Shown: piece after piece, positions 30,627 to 36,163 of the stretch
Layout of the letters: each line of letters opens with the position of its first letter
Position numbering within the stretch: the stretch's first letter is position 1
Source: an uncultured Collinsella sp.
Lineage (GTDB): Bacteria; Actinomycetota; Coriobacteriia; Coriobacteriales; Coriobacteriaceae
Direction of reading: 5' to 3'
DNA: 36,163 nt
NCBI GenBank assembly: GCA_937989875.1
Contig: CALKBO010000068.1
Span: 1-36,163, forward strand
The notes under the pieces: model-generated
Database searches by the model: none
The model's input: the letters and a program-made list of their open reading frames with translations, nothing else
What the model was told of the DNA's origin: nothing
Program-made: the position numbers and the translations under genes

Positions 30627-32140
30627 TACAGCTCGCCTCCCTTCCCGGCAAAATCGGGCGCGACGGAAAGCGCGGGCGCACCCGTGGCGGCATCGGCAAA
30701 GCCGCGCTCCAGGGCGCGGGCGAACGTGAGCAGCTGACGGTCCTTAAACGCCGGACCCACCAGCTGGGCAGAAACGGGCAGCTTGCTGTCCTCGCCCAGG
30801 CCCAGCGGCACCGAGATGCCACCGTTGCCGCAAATGTTGAGCGAGATGGTGTACAGGTCGGAGAGGTACATCTGCGTGGGGTCGCTGATCTCGCCAAACT
30901 TAAAGGCCGTGCGCGGCGAGGCGGGCATGAGGATGGTGTCCACCTTGGCATACGCAGCGTCGTAGTCCTGCGTGATGAGCGTGCGGGCCTTTTGCGCAGC
31001 GTAGTAGTACTTGTCGTACACGCCCGAGCTCAGCAGGTAGGCGCCGAGCATCTGACGACGCTTGGCCTCGGCGCCAAAGCCGTGGGCGCGCGACAGCGAA
31101 CTCTGGTCGGACAGGTTGGCGCAGCCCTCCTCCTGATAGCCATAGCGAATGCCGTCGAAACGGGCCAGGTTGGAGAACGCCTCGGCCGGGCCGATGACGT
31201 AGTAGGCGGCGATGGCGGCGTCCAGGTGCGGCAGGTCGACCTCGACCAGTTCGGCGCCCTGGTTCTGCAGCTCCTGGGCGGCGCGCTGAACAGCGGCCTT
31301 GACCTCGGGCGTCAGGCCCTCGGCCTCCATAAACGCAGGGATAATGCCCATGCGCTTGCCCTCGATGCTGTCGTTGAGATGCTCGGTAAAGTCGACGGCG
31401 CAATCCTGGCTGGTGCAGTCGTACGGATCATGGCCCGCGCCGGTAAGCGCGTTCATGGCCAGCGCGACATCCTCGACCGTGCGGCCGAAGGGCCCCACCT
31501 GGTCGAGCGACGAGCCAAAGGCAACCACGCCGTAACGGCTCACGGCGCCATACGTGGGCTTAAAGCCCACCACGCCGCACAGCGACGCCGGCTGGCGAAT
31601 GGAGCCACCGGTGTCCGAGCCCAGCGAGAGCGCGACCTCGCCCGCGGCGACGGCAGCAGCAGAGCCGCCCGAAGAGCCGCCGGGCACGCGCTCGGTATCC
31701 CAGGGGTTGTTGGTACGGTGGAACGCCGAACTCTCGGTAGAGCTACCAAAAGCAAACTCGTCCATGTTGGCCTTGCCCATGGGCAGGCAGCCGGCATCGA
31801 GCATGCGCTGGACGCAGGTGGCGGTGTAGACGCTCTGGTAGTCCTCGAGCATGCGGGAAGCACAGGTGGTGCGCGTGCCCACGAGGTTCATGTTGTCCTT
31901 GATGGCCAGCGGCACGCCCGCGAGCGGGGGCAGCGGCTTGCCTGCGGCACGGTCGGCATCCACGCGAGCAGCGGCCTCGAGCGCAAGCTCGGGCGCCACC
32001 TGCAGGAATGCCTGGACCCCGCCCTCGCGCGCCTCGATGGCGGCAAGGGAGGCCTGGGCCACCTCGGTAGCGGTAAAGTCGCCGGCGGCAACGCCCGCGG
32101 CGATCTGAGCGGCGGTAAGGGAATCGAAGCTTAGCGCCAT
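30626..32140 (-). CDS. gatA: Asp/Glu-tRNA(Asn/Gln) amidotransferase subunit A
   Basis: A 504-residue amidase-signature protein. The Ser-cisSer-Lys triad is complete: Lys81 in GVPLAIKDN, Ser156 in GGSSGGSAAA and Ser180 in DTGGSIRQPAS, each two residues later than in the S. aureus enzyme. It releases ammonia from glutamine, which passes to GatB to amidate mischarged Asp-tRNA(Asn) or Glu-tRNA(Gln). The ATG overlaps the gatC stop and the stop overlaps the gatB ATG, so the three genes are tightly coupled. Confidence 0.97.
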   Translation of the reverse strand: MALSFDSLTAAQIAAGVAAGDFTATEVAQASLAAIEAREGGVQAFLQVAPELALEAAARVDADRAAGKPLPPLAGVPLAIKDNMNLVGTRTTCASRMLEDYQSVYTATCVQRMLDAGCLPMGKANMDEFAFGSSTESSAFHRTNNPWDTERVPGGSSGGSAAAVAAGEVALSLGSDTGGSIRQPASLCGVVGFKPTYGAVSRYGVVAFGSSLDQVGPFGRTVEDVALAMNALTGAGHDPYDCTSQDCAVDFTEHLNDSIEGKRMGIIPAFMEAEGLTPEVKAAVQRAAQELQNQGAELVEVDLPHLDAAIAAYYVIGPAEAFSNLARFDGIRYGYQEEGCANLSDQSSLSRAHGFGAEAKRRQMLGAYLLSSGVYDKYYYAAQKARTLITQDYDAAYAKVDTILMPASPRTAFKFGEISDPTQMYLSDLYTISLNICGNGGISVPLGLGEDSKLPVSAQLVGPAFKDRQLLTFARALERGFADAATGAPALSVAPDFAGKGGEL

Positions 32141-32451
32141 TACTCGCTCTCCCCCTCTCCCAAAATGGACGGCACGCGGAAGTAGCGGTCGCGCGCGCTA
32201 CCGGCGTTTTCCAGCGCGACGTCGAGCGGCAGATCGCGCTCGGGCTCGCGCAGGTCATCGCCCATCACGTTGGACAGGCTTCCGATGGGATGGAACGTGG
32301 GCTCCACGTCGGGTAAGTCATATTGCAAGACGGGCTCGAGCATCTGGACGGCGTCGTTCAGGTAGGACGTCATCTGGGTGAGCTCGTCATCGGTCAGTGC
32401 GATCTTTGCGTACTCGGCGATGCCGCGCACGTCTTTCTCGCTGAGTGCCAT
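32140..32451 (-). CDS. gatC: Asp/Glu-tRNA(Asn/Gln) amidotransferase subunit C
   Basis: A 103-residue GatC starting MALSEKDVRGIAEYAKIALT at the ATG 32449-32451, chosen because GGGAG lies eight bases upstream; an in-frame Met six codons earlier lacks one. The middle matches the family belt that wraps GatA and GatB (LEPVLQYDLPDVEPTFHP) with the typical DLREPERD and FRVPSILG end. It stabilises the complex. First gene of gatCAB. Confidence 0.95.
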   Translation of the reverse strand: MALSEKDVRGIAEYAKIALTDDELTQMTSYLNDAVQMLEPVLQYDLPDVEPTFHPIGSLSNVMGDDLREPERDLPLDVALENAGSARDRYFRVPSILGEGESE

Positions 32452-32554
32452 AGGCGCTCCCTTCCGCATAACAGATAAACCGCTCTAGTATACAAGGCAA
32501 CGCCGCTTGGAGCAGGTGCTTTACCCAAATGCAGCGAAAACGTAACGAGGGCGG

Positions 32555-32763
32555 CGGGCTGGCAGGCGGCGGGCTGGCGGTTCTGCAACGAAACCGCACC
32601 GTCCATAGCGAAAACCGTCTCGCCCGCAACGAAGACCGTCCCGACCGCAACGAAAAGCATCACAACATTCGATGTTTTTCGTCGAAATCGAGATTTTCAT
32701 CGAATGTTGTGATGGTTTGGAAGTCCCGACCACCACAAAGGTGCCTGTCCCCTTTGTGGTGGT
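32555..32763. repeat. Cluster of tandem repeats and long hairpins upstream of gatC
   Basis: The gap 32452-32776 has no gene. It holds ggcggcgggctggc twice (32550-32580 area), three to four degenerate copies of a 20-base gcaacgaa-gaccgt motif (32586-32656), a perfect 17-bp hairpin (32658-32674 with 32698-32714) and a 13-bp hairpin accaccacaaagg (32729-32741 with 32751-32763). The last lies 14 bases after the sortase stop on the - strand and may end it. Confidence 0.75.
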
Positions 32764-32776
32764 TCTGAGCGATGTC

Positions 32777-33715
32777 CTATGCCGAGGCTTTGGCCTTGCG
32801 GCGCTTGCGGACCGCGTGGATCACGATGTCCAGCAGCAACAGCACAATGGCCACGACTACGATGAGCACGGCAAACTCGCGCTTGCCCCAGTGGCGGCCG
32901 GCCAGCGACTTTTGCTTGTCGACGTCCTTCTTGCTGTACTTGGTGCGCACGCAGTGCACCAGCAGGCGATGGTCGTTCACGCCATAGGGCGTGCAGGTGA
33001 CAAGCGTCACCTTGTCGGCGCCGGGCTCGATGGTCAGCGACTCCATCTCCTCGGGCAGCACGACCTCGGAGTCCACCATCTTGTAGGCGAGCGTCTTGTT
33101 CATGGTGTGCAGCAGCACCAGGTCGCCGGGCTCCAGCGAATGGATGTCGTCGAACATACTTAAGTTGCGCATGCCCGAGTGCGCGGTGAGCACGCAATGC
33201 GTCGAGGTGCCGCCCACCGGCAGGCTCGTGCCCTCCAGGTGGCCGACGCCCGCCATAAGGACTTCTTCGCTCGTGCCGTGGTAGATGGGCATGCTCACGT
33301 CAATGGAGGGGATCTCGACCCAGCTCATCATGGGGTCGCGGTCAAAGATGAGCTGCTGGGCGTAGGGTTCGATCTGGTCGGCGGGAAGTTCGGTAGCCTC
33401 GCCCGCCAGTTGCTCGTTAAAAGAGCGCGCCTGGAGTAGGATGCGCTCGCGCTCCTCGGCAGACAGCGCGTCCACGGTGCTGGACACCGTGCTGATCTGG
33501 TTGAACACGCCCGAGGCCTCGAGCCGGTCCAAGATCCACGGCCAGGTCATAAGGCCCACGCCAATAAGGATGATGACGATGGTGATGAGACGGTCGGCCC
33601 AGCGCGGCAGCCGCTTGCGGCGGCGCTTGGGCTTTGGTTGAGGTTTGGGCTGAGGGCTTGAGCCACCGTTAGCCGCGGCGTTATTGCTCTTCATATGTTT
33701 GGCGCCCTGCACCAT
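32777..33715 (-). CDS. Class C-type sortase
   Basis: A 312-residue sortase. The N-terminus is Pro/Lys-rich, followed by a transmembrane segment at about 43-60. The catalytic domain has TAHSG (His179), TLVTCTPYG (Cys241) and NDHRLLVHC (Arg250), the TLxTC sortase signature. A second membrane helix at about 280-300 near the basic C-terminus is typical of class C (pilus) sortases. They join pilin subunits or anchor surface proteins through LPxTG-like signals. No pilin or LPxTG gene is in the window, so the substrate is elsewhere. ATG 33713-33715 has GAGGAG at nine bases; a Met seven codons later is possible. Confidence 0.93.
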   Translation of the reverse strand: MVQGAKHMKSNNAAANGGSSPQPKPQPKPKRRRKRLPRWADRLITIVIILIGVGLMTWPWILDRLEASGVFNQISTVSSTVDALSAEERERILLQARSFNEQLAGEATELPADQIEPYAQQLIFDRDPMMSWVEIPSIDVSMPIYHGTSEEVLMAGVGHLEGTSLPVGGTSTHCVLTAHSGMRNLSMFDDIHSLEPGDLVLLHTMNKTLAYKMVDSEVVLPEEMESLTIEPGADKVTLVTCTPYGVNDHRLLVHCVRTKYSKKDVDKQKSLAGRHWGKREFAVLIVVVAIVLLLLDIVIHAVRKRRKAKASA

Positions 33716-33731
33716 CGCCGGTCACTCCTCT

Positions 33732-33745
33732 ACAACTCAAGTTGT
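33732..33745. promoter_or_regulatory. Inverted repeat before the sortase gene
   Basis: acaact-ca-agttgt, 6-bp arms, 17 bases upstream of the sortase ATG and next to an AT-rich TATTAT box (- strand, 33755-33760). It may be an operator; a -35 is not clear. Confidence 0.35.
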
Positions 33746-33780
33746 CTAAACAAATAATAGCCGATTAGCGAGCTTCCACG

Positions 33781-33811
33781 CCGGACAACGCAGCTAGACT
33801 GCGCCGTCCGG
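33781..33811 (-). terminator. Hairpin after the nucleotidyltransferase gene
   Basis: Stem ccggac/gtccgg with inner cgcag/ctgcg (33781-33793, 33799-33811), 15 bases past the stop of the convergent-in-strand toxin-like gene. There is no T-run. Confidence 0.5.
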
Positions 33812-33826
33812 GCCGCGTAACCTCAC

Positions 33827-34600
33827 TCAACCAATCAAGCCATATGTTGCTTTCATCGTCTCGAGCAACTGCGCCATCGTTACGCCCGCAACCCCAATCT
33901 GTTTCAGATTGACGTCGCCCACCTCACAATCTTTAACAAACGCAAGCATATCGTCCTTCAGTTCTCCGCGCAGGTCGACACCTTCCGACTCGCCAAGCAG
34001 CTGAGCAAGCCTCAGCGCATCGCGTTTATGCTTTTTTACCTTCCTCGAATCAACGTTCTCCCCCGCTTCCCTTCTAGCTTTTAGGTCGAGATACGCCTTC
34101 GCTTTGAACGGGACAATGTATTCCGTACCCAGGACCGAAACGCCGCCTACGGTCCGAATTCCCTGAAGGAACAAGCTGTAGTAAGCATCGTCCAACAAAA
34201 TTGCCGAAAGACTGCTTATGTTTTCATCAACGTGAATTGGCGCCACATCAATCCCCTCACGACCCTTTATAAAGTCAGGGCACTTCGCGAAGAGTTCGAT
34301 CATATGGGGGTAACCCGGCCTCTTTGGCTCTGTAAACCGATAAAAACATGAGCCTTTGCCTTCGCCCCAGCCGCAGCGGTAACCGCCATCACGCACCAAA
34401 GTCCATATAGCTTCTGCCGTCTGAGGCAACCGGTCATCGGCGACAATTACCACATCAAAATCGTGAGTCGCCCTAAACGGAAGTCCCGCCTCCGCGAGCA
34501 AAATGTCGCATGCCGTGCCGCCGATAAGGGCATACGATCCTGCAGCTTCTTGCATATGCTGCTGAAATTCTTGAAGGCCTTTTACAGCGCTTCTTGCCAT
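33827..34600 (-). CDS. AbiEii-like nucleotidyltransferase (putative toxin)
   Basis: A 257-residue protein with an N-terminal nucleotidyltransferase core: YALIGGTACDILLAEAG (GG at 27-28) and THDFDVVIV with the metal-binding Asp47/Asp49. A later basic segment FKAKAYLDLKARRE supplies the Lys typical of AbiEii/DUF1814 proteins. AbiEii toxins are NTP transferases that act on tRNA or other targets and are held in check by a winged-helix partner. The 19-base overlap with the upstream winged-helix gene supports a toxin-antitoxin or abortive-infection pair. The NTase could alternatively be an antibiotic- or tRNA-modifying enzyme. AT content is higher than in surrounding housekeeping genes, suggesting acquisition. 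Confidence 0.82.
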   Translation of the reverse strand: MARSAVKGLQEFQQHMQEAAGSYALIGGTACDILLAEAGLPFRATHDFDVVIVADDRLPQTAEAIWTLVRDGGYRCGWGEGKGSCFYRFTEPKRPGYPHMIELFAKCPDFIKGREGIDVAPIHVDENISSLSAILLDDAYYSLFLQGIRTVGGVSVLGTEYIVPFKAKAYLDLKARREAGENVDSRKVKKHKRDALRLAQLLGESEGVDLRGELKDDMLAFVKDCEVGDVNLKQIGVAGVTMAQLLETMKATYGLIG

Positions 34601-35550
34601 GGATATTCCTTTCCAAACATGCGATCGACTTCGAGCTGAATTCGCTCATCGTCGATTGCCGCCAAAGATAGCGCAAGCGAAATGTCGTCGACATGGGAGG
34701 AGCCGGCAAACACGGGCGCATAGCGCCACACTTGGATCAACGCCGTTTCGTTATCCGGCAACTCCCCGTCTGCGACTTCGAGGTCGCTCAGTTGACGCCA
34801 TGCACTTCTTAAGACGGCCTTTTGTTTCATGCCCGGCGCAGCGAGCATCGAACGCGCAGCGAGCGCCGTCTCCCCGGCGTCAACAAGATAGTCGATCTGC
34901 GGCGTCTTCCTTGCAAAAAAGACCTTCGAGACAGGCGAGGAAAGCTCTGCCATGTGCTCGCTAAGCAGAAGATCAACGGCAACAGGGAACACGACGACAC
35001 GTCGCTCGTGACGCCCGCGCCTCGCGAGCCCCCTGTCAACAAGCTCGGTTATGGCCTCACTCGCGCGGCTTGCCGAAATCCCAAGCGCACGACAAAGGTC
35101 ATAGGGGCGATATGACTCCTGGGCTGCTCCCCAGATTGCGGCAGCCTGTGCGTTGGGTGACATCTTGGTCGCATGATTGCGAAACCAGGCACCGCCCCTC
35201 TCCGTGCAGGCCGTGCCCATAAATGGAAGAAAAGCCTGTCTACCCGGGCAGACAAAGGGAATCCCTTGTGCGACCAATGCTTTGCGCTGACGTGCATCGG
35301 CATCAGGAAACGAAACGACAACAGGAGTCTCCGCGCGCAAGGCTAGCTGACTATAGGCCCTCTTAGCCTCGGGAAGCCCGACGCCAGTAGGCAAACTTGC
35401 AAGCAAAAACGAAAAACCGTTTGCGTCAACAGCGCGGACCTCAATCGCCCGCAGATGCAGCGGCAAGCGTGCGAATCCAGGCCAAGTTTTGGTCTTAGCG
35501 GAGAGGCCTAGTGCTTCTTGTAAGTAGATTAGCGCTTCGTTCATTTCCAT
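34582..35550 (-). CDS. Winged-helix protein, putative AbiEi-like antitoxin
   Basis: A 322-residue protein. A start at 35589 would lie before the -10 box (TATAAT, 35581-35586), so ATG 35548-35550 (MEMNEALIYLQ) or 35542-35544 is preferred; the ribosome-binding site is weak. The N-terminal half (VVVSFPDADARQRKALVAQ and IPFVCPGRQAFLPFMG) is a motif common to a MarR-annotated family. Residues about 140-200 form a winged helix-turn-helix (YDLCRALGISASRASEAIT, then RGLARRGRHERR as wing). It likely represses its own promoter through attcca/tggaat at 35563-35582, and neutralises the overlapping nucleotidyltransferase. It is longer than typical AbiEi (about 200-260). Confidence 0.8.
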   Translation of the reverse strand: MEMNEALIYLQEALGLSAKTKTWPGFARLPLHLRAIEVRAVDANGFSFLLASLPTGVGLPEAKRAYSQLALRAETPVVVSFPDADARQRKALVAQGIPFVCPGRQAFLPFMGTACTERGGAWFRNHATKMSPNAQAAAIWGAAQESYRPYDLCRALGISASRASEAITELVDRGLARRGRHERRVVVFPVAVDLLLSEHMAELSSPVSKVFFARKTPQIDYLVDAGETALAARSMLAAPGMKQKAVLRSAWRQLSDLEVADGELPDNETALIQVWRYAPVFAGSSHVDDISLALSLAAIDDERIQLEVDRMFGKEYPWQEAL

Positions 35551-35562
35551 CGTTTTCTTTTG

Positions 35563-35586
35563 ATTCCAGTTTATATTGGAATTATA
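35563..35586 (-). promoter_or_regulatory. Promoter/operator of the AbiE-like pair
   Basis: TATAAT (35581-35586 on the - strand) overlaps an inverted repeat attcca/tggaat (35563-35568, 35577-35582). Autoregulation by the winged-helix product is the simple reading. Confidence 0.55.
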
Positions 35587-35675
35587 CATAATTTTCGGAA
35601 TTAACGAGATTCCGTTCGTGCCTAAGTCCGCATTTGCGTTTTTAAAATATCCCGAACCGGCGGGGCGATTCGGGA

Positions 35676-35803
35676 TACAATATCAATAGAAAACGACGCA
35701 CCCCGCGTAAATGTTTGGGAGCGCGGGCGGCCTAGTTTTCAGCTTTTGTTAAATGCCCGGGATCCGACCCCCGGGCATTCTTATTTGCGCTTTCGGCGCA
35801 AAT
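35676..35803 (+). ncRNA. Candidate antisense RNA converging on the small toxin-like ORF
   Basis: A TACAAT box (35676-35681) would start an RNA near 35688 that runs to the hairpins at 35752-35779 and 35783-35803. It would overlap the 3' end of the small ORF transcript from the other strand. The -35 is weak. No protein frame is convincing. Confidence 0.3.
35752..35803. terminator. Shared hairpin pair at the end of the toxin-like locus
   Basis: Perfect 10-bp stem aatgcccggg/cccgggcatt (35752-35761, 35770-35779) and 8-bp stem atttgcgc/gcgcaaat (35783-35790, 35796-35803). The second lies within the last codons of the small ORF. Could terminate convergent transcripts. Confidence 0.65.
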
Positions 35804-35930
35804 GCCGTCCACCGTCCGCACCGTGTGTGCGCCTACGGACCTTAAACCGAACTTCATACGAGTCAAGAAACACGATGACGAACGAGCCCACCGCCGCGAG
35901 GGCGGCGAGCGCGTTAAGGAATTTCAGCAT
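35781..35930 (-). CDS. Small membrane peptide, type I toxin-like
   Basis: A 49-residue peptide MLKFLNALAALAAVGSFVIV continuing FLDSYEVRFKVRRRTHG and a Lys/Arg-rich end RRKRK. The ATG 35928-35930 has a perfect GGAGGT six bases upstream. Residues 3-22 form a single transmembrane helix; the tail is strongly positive. Hydrophobic helix plus basic tail, tiny size and a strong ribosome-binding site, with convergent hairpins at the end, resemble Fst/holin-like type I toxins. No homologue can be named. The rest of 35931-36163 shows no clear gene. Confidence 0.55.
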   Translation of the reverse strand: MLKFLNALAALAAVGSFVIVFLDSYEVRFKVRRRTHGADGGRHLRRKRK

Positions 35931-36163
35931 ATGGTGACCTCCGATCGAGTCGTCGGCCGCCCGCGCACGGGATGCGTCGCAAGGGTATTTTACTGCGAGC
36001 ACTCACACTTACAGCTGGTAAACGCGATTTTGACAAACATTTGTTCGATAGTTACAAACACGATTCCTCATCCGGCGGAGCCTGGCCGCATTGTTCGGAT
36101 TTGCCCGAGGTTGATTTCCGATCTCAGCCGAACACTTTGAGCGGATAGGCCGTTCCCGCAGTT

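Overview
The window reads as a chromosomal segment of a high-GC Gram-positive gut actinobacterium of the class Coriobacteriia, most like Collinsella. This is inferred from gene content, codon use and the tmRNA tag rather than from a marker such as 16S rRNA. The left 5.4 kb is the right end of a prophage. Everything to its right is ordinary chromosome with housekeeping genes, and its intergenic gaps are unusually rich in palindromic repeats.

Prophage (1-5500, all on +). The most striking content is a complete diversity-generating retroelement (DGR) in the classic order target/VR, avd, TR, reverse transcriptase. Only the C-terminus of the target gene is in the window. Its variable repeat (27-155) aligns without gaps to a template repeat (765-893). 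All 11 mismatches fall on template adenines, which is the signature of adenine-specific mutagenic homing. Downstream lie a small unknown protein, an XkdX-like protein, a membrane/coiled-coil protein, a holin-like protein, a C39-like cysteine peptidase and a GH25/CW_7/LysM endolysin, which together form a tail-end plus lysis cassette. A terminator, a tRNA-T-arm-like hairpin and a pair of 19-bp inverted repeats close the phage side.

Chromosome. Type III glutamine synthetase (-) diverges from a metF / activation protein / metH operon (+). The control region between them holds a periodic GlnR-like operator candidate. A UPF0210 protein, a SAM methyltransferase and a YhbY RNA-binding protein follow. 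On the - strand come a 998-aa ATPase/BTAD regulator, nagB, a glucose-type PTS IIA protein, glmM, rpsI and rplM (with a clear promoter and leader hairpin), and a patatin-like phospholipase. Next are ssrA (tmRNA), a small + strand gene of unknown function, a P-type metal ATPase with a DUF6110-like partner behind an operator-bearing promoter, and gatCAB (GatB has an apparent extra segment). The end holds a class C-type sortase, an AbiE-like nucleotidyltransferase/winged-helix pair and, at the right edge, a small membrane-peptide locus that looks like a type I toxin-antitoxin module.

Repeats. Two 131-134 bp palindromes (14135-14268 and 28810-28940) share a 55-nt core of identical length, with compensatory changes in the central stem. 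Both sit just past a stop codon in the same relative orientation. A 62-bp tandem repeat (24290-24491), two 38-bp repeats carrying inverted ssrA 3' sequence, a 190-bp palindrome (28487-28676) and several long hairpins fill the other gaps. They look like an uncharacterised family of structured intergenic elements.
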